In this document: piece by piece, positions 43,314 through 53,233 of the stretch
How positions within the stretch are numbered: position 1 is the first letter of the stretch
Layout: each line of letters opens with the position of its first letter
NCBI RefSeq assembly: GCF_025961315.1
Contig: NZ_JAOQNK010000001.1
Coordinates: 1,736,001-1,800,000 of the forward strand
Source of the DNA: Sphingobacterium kitahiroshimense
GTDB lineage: Bacteria > Bacteroidota > Bacteroidia > Sphingobacteriales > Sphingobacteriaceae
Direction of reading: 5' to 3'
DNA: 64,000 nt
Position numbers and translations under genes: made by a program
The notes under the pieces: generated by a model
Seen by the model: only the letters and a program-made list of their open reading frames with translations
Database searches by the model: none
Told to the model about the DNA's origin: nothing

Positions 43314-44261
43314 TTACTTATTAAGATTCTCGATAATCAATTGTGCCAATTCAACACCGATACGTTCTTGCGCTTCATTTGTTGCGGCACCAATATGTGG
43401 TGTCAAAGAAATTTTTGGATGTTTCAAAATCTCCAATCTCGGAGTAGGCTCATTGTCAAAGACATCTAATCCCGCAAAAGCTACCTTACCAGAATCCAAG
43501 GCTTCGATTAAAGCAAGTTCATCAATTACACCACCACGGGCAGCATTAACTAAACCAACTTGATCTTTCAACAATGCAAATTCAGCTTGACCTATTGCTG
43601 GCTTATCTAAGAAAGGAACATGCAAAGTAATAAAATCAGAAGTTTTCAATAAATCCTCCATGGATACTTGATCTACTGGTAATTCCACTTCAAATCCTTG
43701 AGTCAGGGATAAAGTTAACGTTTTAGGCCCATCAGCTAGATCATAATACACAATATCCATCCCAAGACCCAATCCAATCTTCGCTGTCTCACGTCCAATA
43801 CGTCCAAAACCAACCACACCCAATGTTTTCCCTCTCAGTTCAGTTCCGCCTGCATATGCTTTTTTCAAAGCACCAAACTTACTCTCCCCAGATAAAGGCA
43901 TTTGACGGTTTGAATCATAAAGGAAACGTACTCCATTTAATAAATGAGCAAATACCAATTCTGCAACAGATAAGGAAGAAGCAGCTGGTGTATTCAACAC
44001 CGCTATTCCTTTGGAGCGTGCGTAGTCGACATCAATATTATCCATGCCGACGCCACCACGTCCGATCACTTTTAGGTTTGGACAAACATCAATTAAAGCC
44101 TGTCTAACTTTCGTTGCACTACGTACCGTAATGGCATCGTAAGCTTGTAATTTTTCCGCTAATTCTTCCTGCGGAATATGATTTGTATCTACTTCAAATC
44201 CGGCATCCTCCAAAAGTTGTTTTCCAGCTGGATCGATACCATCATTTGCTAATATTCTCAT
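43314..44261 (-). CDS. serA: D-3-phosphoglycerate dehydrogenase, short form
   Basis: A 315-residue NAD-dependent dehydrogenase for the first step of serine synthesis. The Rossmann motif GVVGFGRIGRETAKIG (about residues 147-162), substrate Arg in GRGGVGMDNID and the catalytic His in LTPHIGAATNEA (about 291-302) are present. It lacks the C-terminal ACT domain of E. coli SerA, so serine feedback must differ. It is 14 bases after serC in the same operon. Confidence 0.94.
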   Translation of the reverse strand: MRILANDGIDPAGKQLLEDAGFEVDTNHIPQEELAEKLQAYDAITVRSATKVRQALIDVCPNLKVIGRGGVGMDNIDVDYARSKGIAVLNTPAASSLSVAELVFAHLLNGVRFLYDSNRQMPLSGESKFGALKKAYAGGTELRGKTLGVVGFGRIGRETAKIGLGLGMDIVYYDLADGPKTLTLSLTQGFEVELPVDQVSMEDLLKTSDFITLHVPFLDKPAIGQAEFALLKDQVGLVNAARGGVIDELALIEALDSGKVAFAGLDVFDNEPTPRLEILKHPKISLTPHIGAATNEAQERIGVELAQLIIENLNK

Positions 44262-44275
44262 GATATAATTTCGAT

Positions 44276-45343
44276 TTATTTTTTCAATTCTTCAAACTCT
44301 TTCATTGCATCTACCATAGCATTGATGCTTGTTATCGACAATGCATTATAGATTGATGCTCTAAAACCACCAACTGAACGATGACCTTTAATACCGATCA
44401 GTTCACGTTCTTTAGCTAAAGCCAAGAACTCAGCCTCTAATTCTGCAGAATCCATGACAAAAGTAACATTCATACGAGAACGATCTTCTACGGCAGCAGT
44501 TCCTTTGAAGAATGGGTTACGATCGATTTCATCATACAACGTACGTGCCTTAATAATATTCTCTTGTTCAATAACAGCTACACCACCTTTTGCTTTCAAC
44601 CAGCGTAGGTTAAGAAGAGATACAAAGATGGAGAAAACAGGGGGTGTATTGTACATTGAATCTGCCGAAATATGTGCAGTGTAATCCAAAATAGATGGAA
44701 TAACACGTCCCGTTTTACCTAAAATCTCATCTTTAACGATTACTAAAGTAGCGCCTGCAGGACCCATATTTTTTTGTGCTCCCGCATAGATAAGATCAAA
44801 ATCACTCACATTAATCTCACGGCTCAAAATATCTGAAGACATATCAACGACAATTGGAGCACTTGATGCTGGAACATCAAATACTTCAGTTCCGTAAATT
44901 GTATTATTTGACGTATAATGAAAATAAGCTGCATCAGCAGGAACAGTATATTGCTTTGGAATATAGGTGTAATTTTTATCGCTCGATGATGCAACTACCT
45001 CTACATTTCCAATCTTCTTTGCTTCTTTAATTGCTTTTGAAGCCCATACACCAGTATCCAAGTAAGCTGCTTTACCATTTTCAGGCAACAAGTTTAACGC
45101 TACCATTGCAAATTGTAAACTTGCACCTCCCTGTAGGAACAAAATAGAATATCCTTGCGGCACATTTAACAATTCGCGAACCAATTTAGTTGCTTCATCC
45201 AAAACTGCTTCGAATTCTTTGGATCGATGCGAAATTTCTAAGATGGATAAACCAGTATTATTAAAATCAATTACAGCTTGTGAAGCTTCTTGAAAAACTT
45301 CCTTTGGCAGAATGCAAGGACCTGCTCCAAAATTATGTTTCAT
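44276..45343 (-). CDS. serC: Phosphoserine aminotransferase
   Basis: A 355-residue PLP-dependent class V aminotransferase that turns 3-phosphohydroxypyruvate into phosphoserine. The N-terminal NFGAGPCILPKEV (residues 4-16), the FLQGGASLQFAMV block (about 69-81) and the PLP-Lys segment YAGAQKNMGPAG (about 186-197) are all present. It heads the serC-serA operon, preceded by a good promoter. Confidence 0.97.
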   Translation of the reverse strand: MKHNFGAGPCILPKEVFQEASQAVIDFNNTGLSILEISHRSKEFEAVLDEATKLVRELLNVPQGYSILFLQGGASLQFAMVALNLLPENGKAAYLDTGVWASKAIKEAKKIGNVEVVASSSDKNYTYIPKQYTVPADAAYFHYTSNNTIYGTEVFDVPASSAPIVVDMSSDILSREINVSDFDLIYAGAQKNMGPAGATLVIVKDEILGKTGRVIPSILDYTAHISADSMYNTPPVFSIFVSLLNLRWLKAKGGVAVIEQENIIKARTLYDEIDRNPFFKGTAAVEDRSRMNVTFVMDSAELEAEFLALAKERELIGIKGHRSVGGFRASIYNALSITSINAMVDAMKEFEELKK

Positions 45344-45412
45344 CGATATATAGTTTGTTTTTTTGTATACTTTTCTACGGTTCGACTAAGCAATCGTTTG
45401 CTTTCCGAAGAT

Positions 45413-45444
45413 CAAAGGTACAAGTTTTCTTACTTAAATTTCAA
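45413..45444 (-). promoter_or_regulatory. Promoter of serC-serA
   Basis: On the minus strand, TTG (45444-45442), a 21-base spacer and an exact TACCTTTG (45420-45413). The predicted leader is about 65 nt. Confidence 0.65.
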
Positions 45445-45547
45445 CAAAAAATCAATATTAATGAAATTTAGAAAAAAGTAACACCGAAATGATAAAAAGA
45501 TAACATAAAATACTTGAAAAAACATTAAAAATGATATTATGTATAAC

Positions 45548-45805
45548 CTATAATAAGATCACTTTCCACGCTTGCTCAACCTCTCCTCTTTTTAATAACT
45601 TCTGTGCATAAAGTTGTAAATGTATCAAACGACTATTTTCATCACCAATAAATGCATTAAGGAGATCGAAAATCTCTGGTTCGTCACGGATAGCATCAAT
45701 CTCCATATCATCTGGTAATTGTTCAACACGAAGTAACTGCTGTAATTCTTCCTCTGTAAATACAGAAGAAACTTTAACAAACGGTGGTAAATCTGAAAAT
45801 TGCAT
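45548..45805 (-). CDS. Small conserved hypothetical protein
   Basis: An 85-residue acidic, Leu-rich protein that is predicted helical (FTEEELQQLLRVEQLPDDME, then ALINA-like and RLIHLQLYAQKLLKRGEVEQ). No signal, membrane or catalytic motif is seen. The ATG lies only 6 bases from the icd terminator stem; a promoter overlapping that terminator is described separately. Function is unknown. Confidence 0.65.
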   Translation of the reverse strand: MQFSDLPPFVKVSSVFTEEELQQLLRVEQLPDDMEIDAIRDEPEIFDLLNAFIGDENSRLIHLQLYAQKLLKRGEVEQAWKVILL

Positions 45806-45811
45806 ATAAAA

Positions 45812-45848
45812 AAAGCTGACCTTTAAATAAAATTCAAAGGTCAGCTTT
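45812..45848 (-). terminator. Terminator of the antiporter-icd operon
   Basis: Stem AAAGCTGACCTTT with AAAGGTCAGCTTT, an 11-base AT-rich loop and a T7 run on the minus strand. It lies between icd and the small gene at 45548-45805. Confidence 0.9.
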
Positions 45849-45865
45849 ATCTAGCATATTCAAAA
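45835..45865 (-). promoter_or_regulatory. Promoter overlapping the icd terminator
   Basis: On the minus strand, TTTTG (45865-45861), an 18-base spacer and GACCTTTG (45842-45835), which differs from TAnnTTTG by one base. Transcription would start inside the terminator loop, so the transcript carries only one arm of the stem and a leader of about 25 nt to the ATG at 45805. Confidence 0.5.
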
Positions 45866-45871
45866 TAGCTA

Positions 45872-47134
45872 TTATAACTTTTCGATCATACGATCCGCAA
45901 ATTCACTTGTTTTCACGAGCGTGGCATCTTCCATTAAATTATAAAAATCAACTGTTACAGTTTTGGCTTTAATTGTCTCGCTCAATGCTTTAACTATAGC
46001 ATCTGCCACTTCTTGCCATCCCATATATTCGAACATCATCACACCACTTAAAATTACTGAAGAAGGATTCATTGTATCGGTATTTGCAAACCGGGGTGCA
46101 GTTCCATGCGTTGCCTCAAAAACAGCATGTCCAGTATTATAATTGATATTTGCTCCAGGAGCAATACCAATCCCCCCAACAATTGCAGCAAGGGCATCTG
46201 AAATATAATCGCCATTCAAATTCAATGTAGCAATAACAGAATAATCACGCGGATTTAGTAAAATCTGTTGCAGAAAATTATCTGCAATGACATCTTTGAT
46301 CAAAAGCTTACCAGCAGCCAGGGCTTCCTGTTGCTCAGCATTAGCTGCAGCATCCCCTTTCTCCGCTTTAGTCCGTTCCCATTGACCCCAGGTATATGTT
46401 TCCTTAGCAAATTCTGTCTCTGCTAATTCATAACCCCAATTTTTAAAAGCCCCCTCTGTAAACTTCATAATATTACCTTTATGAACCAAAGTCACAGAAG
46501 GTAATTTATGCGCTAAAGCATGTTCAATTGCTGCACGTACAAGCCGTTTAGAACCTCTTTCCGAAACCAATTTAATTCCCACCCCCGTATCATTCGAAAA
46601 ATTATAATCGACATGAAGTTGAGTACGAAGAAAATCTTGAATTTTAGTCGCATCTGCTGTACCCGACGCAAATTCGATACCTGCATAAATATCTTCCGTA
46701 TTTTCACGAAAAATAACCATATTAACATATTCCGGATGCTTAACAGGTGATGGAACACCCTCATACCACTTTGTAGGACGTTGGCAAACAAACAAATCTA
46801 ATTCCTTACGCAAGGCCACATTTAGAGAACGGATACCACCCCCTATCGGCGTTGTTAACGGTCCTTTAATACCAACTAGATATTCTTTCAGTACATCAAG
46901 TGTCTCTTCTGGCAACCATGCTCCAGTTTCATCAAATGCCTTCTCTCCAGCCAGTACCTCTTTCCATTCAATTTTCCTTTTACCACCATACGCAACTTCT
47001 ACCGCACGATCAAAAACCCGAACCGAAGCACGCCAAATGTCAGGGCCTATACCGTCGCCAATAATAAATGGAATGATAGGCTGATCAGGTACCTGTAGCG
47101 GTCCATCCAGAGACTTTGTTATTTTACTTGCCAT
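45872..47134 (-). CDS. icd: NADP-dependent isocitrate dehydrogenase
   Basis: A 420-residue homodimeric TCA-cycle enzyme that oxidatively decarboxylates isocitrate to 2-oxoglutarate. The substrate-binding [19 protein letters not shown] block (about residues 98-116), with the phosphorylatable Ser region, and [19 protein letters not shown] (about 302-320) are present, as is [18 protein letters not shown]. It is 8 bases downstream of the antiporter gene in the same orientation, and the two share a transcript. Confidence 0.97.
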   Translation of the reverse strand: MASKITKSLDGPLQVPDQPIIPFIIGDGIGPDIWRASVRVFDRAVEVAYGGKRKIEWKEVLAGEKAFDETGAWLPEETLDVLKEYLVGIKGPLTTPIGGGIRSLNVALRKELDLFVCQRPTKWYEGVPSPVKHPEYVNMVIFRENTEDIYAGIEFASGTADATKIQDFLRTQLHVDYNFSNDTGVGIKLVSERGSKRLVRAAIEHALAHKLPSVTLVHKGNIMKFTEGAFKNWGYELAETEFAKETYTWGQWERTKAEKGDAAANAEQQEALAAGKLLIKDVIADNFLQQILLNPRDYSVIATLNLNGDYISDALAAIVGGIGIAPGANINYNTGHAVFEATHGTAPRFANTDTMNPSSVILSGVMMFEYMGWQEVADAIVKALSETIKAKTVTVDFYNLMEDATLVKTSEFADRMIEKL

Positions 47135-47142
47135 AGTTCAGT

Positions 47143-49272
47143 TTATTTATCTTTATTGAACATGTTTCCAATTTCTTTACTAATCTTTCTGAAGATCGGA
47201 GCCGCTTGCACATCTTCATATTCATCAATATGTTGATTGTCTACCCGACTCGGAAATACAAGGACCACATTTTCATTCTGATGAATACGTTCCAATTTCT
47301 TTGCCAAACCATCTAAAGAATCACGGTAAGATACCTCACCATAACGCGATGAAACATAAAATAAAAATGCATTATCCTCTCTAAATGACTTTAACCCCTG
47401 CATATGATCCCAATCATCATAAATCTTATAATTAACAGGAACTGAATTTTTAATTTCTTCCAGAAATATTTTAGTGGCCTCTTCAGTACGTTTATCACAC
47501 ACAAAAGTGACCGAAATTGTAAGCTCCTGTCCTAATTTAAGCACTTTCTCTACCCAATATTCAAATCCGAATTCGGATTGGGCCAAAGGTGGTGCGAAAA
47601 CAATAATTTTATTATGCGTAATAAAAGGCTTCTTAAATTGGCACATCATGACATTTGCAGAAGTACGGTTTAAAATACTTTCAGACTTCTCACCAACAAT
47701 TTTATCTACAAAATTACTTGCACTTGGCCATCCTAATAGAATACAGTCAGCCATCACCTCTTTTGCACTACGGCTAATTCCACTAGGAATATTATAATCA
47801 ATCGTAGTAGCAATACTTACTTCGGTTTCACTACCAGAGGCATATTTTACAATATTATCCAAATTTTTACGCGCTATGGCCATATTCTTTTCCGCTTGCT
47901 CATTATCCTTAACAACGGAAACAATACTTATTGGATAATGCGATTTTTTGCTTCGCATCAATGTAGCAAAATCCAAAAGCGGTTTCATGTTTTCCATATT
48001 TGCTAATGGTATCAGAATATGTTCATCATGTTCCTTCACAATATTGATATGGCTTTCGTCCTGATCTCCATCCATTACTATTTTTTTCGATGCCCCTTCT
48101 GTCACAATAGTTGCAACAATACAGGTTACCAAAATCAATAAGATTGTACCATTCAACACATTTTCATCGATAATCTCATTTTTATACCCGACCATGATCA
48201 CAGCAAGAGTTGCTGCGGCGTGTGAACTACTCAAACCAAAAATAACATTTCGCTGTCCTGAGCTATACTTAAAAACCAATTGGGTCATCCATGCGGCTCC
48301 CCATTTACCCAAGATGGCAACAACTGTTAGTGTTGCCGCAACAATTAAAGCCTCCGGTCCGCGTAGCAGCACACTGACATCCACGATCATACCTACGCTT
48401 ATTAAGAAAAACGGAATAAAGATCGCGTTTCCAATAAACTCAATACGATTCATCAGGGCGGACGAATGCGGAATTAACTTATTCAACGCTAATCCTGCAA
48501 CGAAAGCACCAATAATTGGTTCAAGCCCCGCGATTTCAGACAAGAATGCGGCAAAGAAAACAATTGATAAAATAAAAATATAATGTGAAGTTTTTTCACT
48601 TTCAATACGTTCGAAAAACCATTTCGCAATGCGAGGAATCACACCAAACATGATAAAAAGGAAAATTGCGAAAGATACACCTAAAGTAACCCAAAATTCC
48701 TGTCCGATATTCCCTTGCGAAGCTCCGGTGATTACTGCCAAAATAATCAGAACAGCAGTGTCCGTTAATATAGTTCCACCTATAGTAATAGCTACAGCTT
48801 CATTTTTAGAAATACCATAACTATTTACAATCGGATAAGAAACCAATGTATGAGTAGCAAACATACTGGAAATCAAAATGCTGGCTAAAATACCATAATC
48901 CAAAAGATAAAAACAGACCGGGAAACCGATAGCAATAGGAATAATAAACGTGAAAAAACCGAACCATAAACTCTTATGCTTAGTTTTTTTAAACTCATTC
49001 ATATCCAGTTCCAGACCAGCTATAAACATAATATAAAGCAAACCTATCGTAGAGAAAAGGTCCACTGCAGAGTTTTTCTCCAACCAGTTCAGTCCATGCG
49101 GGCCAATGACAACACCAGAAATAATCAAACCTATAATGCCCGGAACTTTAATTGAACGTAATAAAATGGGCGATAATAAAATGATAAATAAGACGAGCGC
49201 GAAAATGAGTACTGGACTTTTTAAAGGTGCTTCGAAAGCATGCGATAAGTGATCTAATACGTTTCTATTCAT
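47143..49272 (-). CDS. CPA2-family cation:proton antiporter with C-terminal USP-like region
   Basis: A 709-residue protein when started at ATG 49272 (MNRNVLDHLSHAF); an upstream ATG adds an unconvincing segment. The N-terminal about 415 residues have some 12 membrane helices of the Na+/H+ exchanger (Kef/NhaP-like) fold, with GPHGLNWLEK and AFVAGLALNKLIP blocks. The C-terminal about 290 residues are soluble and look like two universal-stress-protein-like units. It exchanges Na+ or K+ for H+ in the inner membrane. Co-transcription with icd is unusual. Confidence 0.9.
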   Translation of the reverse strand: MNRNVLDHLSHAFEAPLKSPVLIFALVLFIILLSPILLRSIKVPGIIGLIISGVVIGPHGLNWLEKNSAVDLFSTIGLLYIMFIAGLELDMNEFKKTKHKSLWFGFFTFIIPIAIGFPVCFYLLDYGILASILISSMFATHTLVSYPIVNSYGISKNEAVAITIGGTILTDTAVLIILAVITGASQGNIGQEFWVTLGVSFAIFLFIMFGVIPRIAKWFFERIESEKTSHYIFILSIVFFAAFLSEIAGLEPIIGAFVAGLALNKLIPHSSALMNRIEFIGNAIFIPFFLISVGMIVDVSVLLRGPEALIVAATLTVVAILGKWGAAWMTQLVFKYSSGQRNVIFGLSSSHAAATLAVIMVGYKNEIIDENVLNGTILLILVTCIVATIVTEGASKKIVMDGDQDESHINIVKEHDEHILIPLANMENMKPLLDFATLMRSKKSHYPISIVSVVKDNEQAEKNMAIARKNLDNIVKYASGSETEVSIATTIDYNIPSGISRSAKEVMADCILLGWPSASNFVDKIVGEKSESILNRTSANVMMCQFKKPFITHNKIIVFAPPLAQSEFGFEYWVEKVLKLGQELTISVTFVCDKRTEEATKIFLEEIKNSVPVNYKIYDDWDHMQGLKSFREDNAFLFYVSSRYGEVSYRDSLDGLAKKLERIHQNENVVLVFPSRVDNQHIDEYEDVQAAPIFRKISKEIGNMFNKDK

Positions 49273-49384
49273 AAATATATAAGCTAAATCTAGTATACAT
49301 TTGAGTAAGATTTCTGGCAGAAATCCCCTTATCAAACTTCTAAAAGTAAAATATTTATTTCGGAACTACAATTAAAGCACTTAT

Positions 49385-50605
49385 TTATTTGAAAGAAATC
49401 GCGCGAATTGGGCTGATTTTAGTGATCAATAGAGAAGGGATAAACAAAGCTAACATTCCAATGATTAATAGCGAAACATTGATTAAAATGATATCCGTCC
49501 AAAACAACTTGACAGCTACATAAGAGATGTAATAGGTTTGCTCATCTAATTTGAAAAAATGAGTATAATCTTGAAAGAAATATAAACCCAGGCCTATAAA
49601 GTTACCCAATAATAAACCTAAACCAATTAAATAGAGCGCATTATACATAAAAACACGACGAACTCCATTATTATGAAAACCAAGTGCTTTTAAAATACCG
49701 ATCATAGAGGTACGCTCTAAAATAGTAATCAGCAAAGCCGAGACCATATTGATGATAGCAACTAAAGTCACTAATATAAAAATAATAGTAGTATTCATGT
49801 CCAGAAGATCTAACCATTGAAAGATATCTGGCACCTGTTCACGGATGCTTATAGCATGCATATCCATTGGGACCAGATCATCAAGCTCATCAGTTGTTTG
49901 TTGTAGCTTTGAAAAATCTTGAATACGAACCTCATACCCCCCCACAGCTGTACTATCTAAATTATTAAGTTTACGAATTAAATCTAAAGACCCTATTACA
50001 TAAACCTTATCCAATTCTTCAGAACCTGAGTTATAAATTCCTTTAATCTCAAATTTTCGCTTACGAATAGGCTGTTGAACGAAATACATAATAAAATCAT
50101 CACCAACCTTTAGCATCAACCTATTGGCAAGATACTTAGATATCAAAATTTGTTCTCCCGGTCCTTCTTTTTGTTTTAGATTTAATGTATCACCCTCGAC
50201 CAATATCTTTTTTAAATAATTTTGATCATAGCTGATATCAACACCCTTTAATAAAACTCCCTCCACCTCATCGTTAACATTGATAATCCCAGGTTTTGTA
50301 GCAAAAGAATTTACACTAACTACATTTGGATGATTTTTAACCGAATCCCACTGTATAGAATCTAAAGCAATGGGTGAGTTTTCATAGGAATTGTTCAGAT
50401 CGTATCGCAAGACCATGATATCACCAAAAAAACCACGCTGTTTGGCTGTAATTTCCGATTTGAATCCTCGCAATACACCAACAGAGAGAATAATTGCAGC
50501 AATTGCCAGAGCTATTGCTCCTATAGTAATGCGCACAATCAATTTGGAAAAAGTTCTTTTTCCTAAAAAAGTGATTCTCTTGGCTAAAAAGTATGGAAAA
50601 TTCAA
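49385..50605 (-). CDS. FtsX/LolC-E-like ABC transporter permease
   Basis: A 406-residue membrane protein with one N-terminal TM helix (about residues 22-46), a large periplasmic MacB-PCD-like domain (about 50-265) and three C-terminal helices in the FtsX arrangement. The segment RTSMIGILKALGFHNNGVRR (about 292-311) is the typical cytoplasmic coupling loop. Relatives act in lipoprotein release (LolCDE) or peptide handling. The partner ATPase gene is not adjacent. Confidence 0.9.
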   Translation of the reverse strand: MNFPYFLAKRITFLGKRTFSKLIVRITIGAIALAIAAIILSVGVLRGFKSEITAKQRGFFGDIMVLRYDLNNSYENSPIALDSIQWDSVKNHPNVVSVNSFATKPGIINVNDEVEGVLLKGVDISYDQNYLKKILVEGDTLNLKQKEGPGEQILISKYLANRLMLKVGDDFIMYFVQQPIRKRKFEIKGIYNSGSEELDKVYVIGSLDLIRKLNNLDSTAVGGYEVRIQDFSKLQQTTDELDDLVPMDMHAISIREQVPDIFQWLDLLDMNTTIIFILVTLVAIINMVSALLITILERTSMIGILKALGFHNNGVRRVFMYNALYLIGLGLLLGNFIGLGLYFFQDYTHFFKLDEQTYYISYVAVKLFWTDIILINVSLLIIGMLALFIPSLLITKISPIRAISFK

Positions 50606-50718
50606 GCTTTTAAATTATTTATGTAACTTCGCAAAGTTAAAAAAAAATGTGAAGCAGCCTATTTTATTCCTGTTGTTTCCATCATCTCAGTATTAAAACA
50701 ACAAAAACATAGTCTATT

Positions 50719-51636
50719 ATGCGCATCATATTCATGGGAACCCCGGACTTTGCCGTCGCTTCATTAGATGCACTTGTGCAATCTGGTGAAAATATTGTAG
50801 CTGTCATAACAGCACCTGACAAACCAGCAGGTCGAGGACAAAAACTTCATCAATCTGCAGTCAAAGTATATGCTGAAGCTCATAATATACCCGTATTACA
50901 ACCTGTCAAATTAAAGGATGCTGATTTTCTAGAAGAATTGCGATCTTACCAAGCAGATTTACAAGTAGTCGTAGCATTCCGAATGCTACCAGAAGCTGTC
51001 TGGAAAATGCCTCCTTACGGCACGATCAATGTCCATGCATCGTTATTACCTCAGTATCGTGGCGCAGCACCAATTAACCATGCCATCATCAACGGGGAAG
51101 AAGTTACTGGAGTATCCACATTTTTATTGCAACATGAAATTGATACAGGAAGTATTTTACTATCTAAAGAAGTTACAATTGCACCAGATGACAATGCCGG
51201 AATTTTGCATGATAAACTGATGCATACAGGAGCTGAAATACTGCTCAAAACTATAGCAGGTTTAAAAAAAAATACACTTACACCAAAAGCACAGAGCAAC
51301 TTATTAGCGGAAAGTGAATTAAAACATGCGCCTAAAATATTTAAAGAAAACTGCCAAATTGACTGGAAAAAGGATGTCGACAGCATTTATAACTTGATTC
51401 GTGGCCTAAGCCCCTATCCAGCAGCCTTTACCAGCCTAGATAATAAAGTATTAAAACTATATACAGTATCCAAAGAATATGCAACCCCAGATATTGCACA
51501 GGGAGATTATAAAACGGATGGAAAAACTTATCTTAAATTTGCAGGCAATAACGGCTATATCAGCGTAAAGCAATTACAGATTGAAGGTAAGAAAAAAATG
51601 GAAATCATTGACTTCTTAAGAGGGTACCGCTTTTAG
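50719..51636 (+). CDS. fmt: Methionyl-tRNA formyltransferase
   Basis: A 305-residue enzyme that formylates initiator Met-tRNA. The N-terminal IIFMGTPDFAVASLDAL (residues 3-19), the folate-binding region with catalytic Asn-His-Asp in NVHASLLPQYRGAAPINHA (about 106-124) and HEIDTGSI (about 141-148), plus a C-terminal OB-like domain (about 205-305), are present. It converges on the small HTH gene and overlaps it by 4 bases. Confidence 0.97.
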   Translation: MRIIFMGTPDFAVASLDALVQSGENIVAVITAPDKPAGRGQKLHQSAVKVYAEAHNIPVLQPVKLKDADFLEELRSYQADLQVVVAFRMLPEAVWKMPPYGTINVHASLLPQYRGAAPINHAIINGEEVTGVSTFLLQHEIDTGSILLSKEVTIAPDDNAGILHDKLMHTGAEILLKTIAGLKKNTLTPKAQSNLLAESELKHAPKIFKENCQIDWKKDVDSIYNLIRGLSPYPAAFTSLDNKVLKLYTVSKEYATPDIAQGDYKTDGKTYLKFAGNNGYISVKQLQIEGKKKMEIIDFLRGYRF

Positions 51637-51875
51637 TCGCTTTGCTCCTCCTCTTTCGTTACCTCAGCCGTATCCGCGACATATTCCATGATATCTGCTG
51701 GCTGGCAATGCAATGCATGACAGATAGAAGCCAAAGTATCCAAACGCAATGCTTTGGCTTTTTGATTTTTAATAATCGAAAGGTTTGACAGTGTGATGCC
51801 TACCCTAGCACTAAGCTCATTCAATGACATTTTGCGATCGCGCATTACTTTGTCTAAATGTATAATAATTGGCAT
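51633..51875 (-). CDS. Small XRE-type HTH regulator
   Basis: An 80-residue protein when started at ATG 51875 (MPIIIHLDKVMRDRKMSLNE). A longer frame adds an Ile/Phe-rich N-terminus not seen in this family. The HTH is compact: LSARVGITLSNLSIIKNQKA (about residues 21-40), then ICHALHCQPADIMEY. It resembles YozG-type regulators, which are often paired with a DUF2975 membrane protein. No such partner is here. It is convergent with fmt. Confidence 0.85.
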   Translation of the reverse strand: MPIIIHLDKVMRDRKMSLNELSARVGITLSNLSIIKNQKAKALRLDTLASICHALHCQPADIMEYVADTAEVTKEEEQSD

Positions 51876-52249
51876 AATCAAAATTATATGTTTATTGAAA
51901 AACATGTATTTCATAAAAAAGTTTTGGTCATCGAAAATTTAATTTCTTGTAGAATCAAATGTATCATTTTTTTTTAGAAATTTAGTTTTTCAATACTATT
52001 CTTAGTCGCAATTCCGTTACACAAGCAAAGCGCATTCATTACCAAATGATTACATATTTATTTAGAAGTTCAAACACTATTATGACCGAATTCAGTCATT
52101 TTGGAATAATTTTTGTTGCGTTATAAAGTAAATAAAATTCCTCATAATCAACAAGATATAATCACATATCAACAACAAATATTAAAATAATTCGTTTTTA
52201 TTTTGTATTTTTGCAAACATTTCAGAGAAGAAAGGTATTAATATAATTA
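51876..52249. other. Regulatory gap upstream of rpoD
   Basis: No gene is recognisable in this AT-rich stretch. An exact -7 element TATTTTTG lies at 52206-52213, 36 bases before the rpoD ATG. A TTTTG directly in front of it is too close to be the -33 element. Confidence 0.4.
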
Positions 52250-53110
52250 ATGAGACAGCTCAAAATTACACAATCGATTACCAATCGTGAGTCACAGTCG
52301 TTAGACAAGTACTTACACGAAATTGGTAAAGTAGACTTAATTACAGCAGAAGAAGAAGTTGAATTAGCACAACGTATTCGCGAAGGTGACCAAGTTGCCT
52401 TGGAGAAATTGACTAAAACCAACTTGCGTTTCGTCGTATCTGTAGCAAAACAATATCAGAATCAAGGATTAACCTTAGGTGATTTAATCAACGAAGGTAA
52501 CTTGGGCTTAATAAAAGCAGCTAAGCGTTTTGACGAAACAAAAGGTTTTAAATTTATCTCGTATGCGGTATGGTGGATTCGTCAATCAATCCTTCAAGCT
52601 ATTGCAGAGCAATCTCGTATTGTGCGTTTACCTTTGAACCAGGTCGGTTCATTAAGTAAAATTAGTAAAGCATTCTCTAAATTAGAACAAGAGTATGAAC
52701 GCGAGCCTTCACCAGAAGAATTAGCAGACATCCTTGAAACAACAGTCGATAAAGTTTCGGATACATTAAGTAACTCTGGAAGACATGTCTCTATGGACGC
52801 ACCATTCGTGCAAGGGGAAGAAAATACCCTATTAGACGTATTAGAGAATCATGATCCAGATACAGATAGTTCCCTTATCGATGAATCTTTATCTGAGGAA
52901 ATCAGACGTTCACTGTCAACGCTGACAGAGCGTGAAAGAGAAATAATTGTATTATTTTTCGGACTTGGATCAAACCACCAGTTATCCTTAGAAGAAATCG
53001 GTGAAAAATTCAATCTTACCCGCGAACGTGTCCGCCAGATCAAAGACAAAGCTTTACAACGCTTACGTCATACATCTCGTAGCAAGATCTTAAAATCTTA
53101 TTTAGGTTAA
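52250..53110 (+). CDS. rpoD: Primary RNA polymerase sigma factor (sigma-70/SigA)
   Basis: A 286-residue housekeeping sigma factor of the short Bacteroidota type. Region 1.2 ([20 protein letters not shown], residues 17-36), region 2 with [20 protein letters not shown] (about 95-114), region 3 and region 4 with [16 protein letters not shown] and the [23 protein letters not shown] (about 246-265) are all present. It lacks the long region 1.1 of E. coli RpoD. It probably reads the TTTG/TAnnTTTG promoters seen across the window. Confidence 0.97.
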   Translation: MRQLKITQSITNRESQSLDKYLHEIGKVDLITAEEEVELAQRIREGDQVALEKLTKTNLRFVVSVAKQYQNQGLTLGDLINEGNLGLIKAAKRFDETKGFKFISYAVWWIRQSILQAIAEQSRIVRLPLNQVGSLSKISKAFSKLEQEYEREPSPEELADILETTVDKVSDTLSNSGRHVSMDAPFVQGEENTLLDVLENHDPDTDSSLIDESLSEEIRRSLSTLTEREREIIVLFFGLGSNHQLSLEEIGEKFNLTRERVRQIKDKALQRLRHTSRSKILKSYLG

Positions 53111-53132
53111 TAGTATTAACAGTATTTCTTAG

Positions 53133-53160
53133 ATGCGCAGCCAAAAACTGCGCATTTTTT
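53133..53160 (+). terminator. Terminator of rpoD
   Basis: Stem ATGCGCAG with CTGCGCAT around CCAAAAA, followed by a T-run, 22 bases after the stop. Confidence 0.92.
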
Positions 53161-53233
53161 GTTCTATTAGACTAACACAGTCATTGCTACTCACTGTAAA
53201 CGTACTGAACACCATTATTTAATTATACCATAT

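Noticed and set aside
51839..51914. Longer N-terminus of the HTH gene from the ATG at 51914
   Set aside because: The extra residues are Ile/Phe-rich and atypical for YozG-like regulators, and ATG 51875 gives the family-like start.
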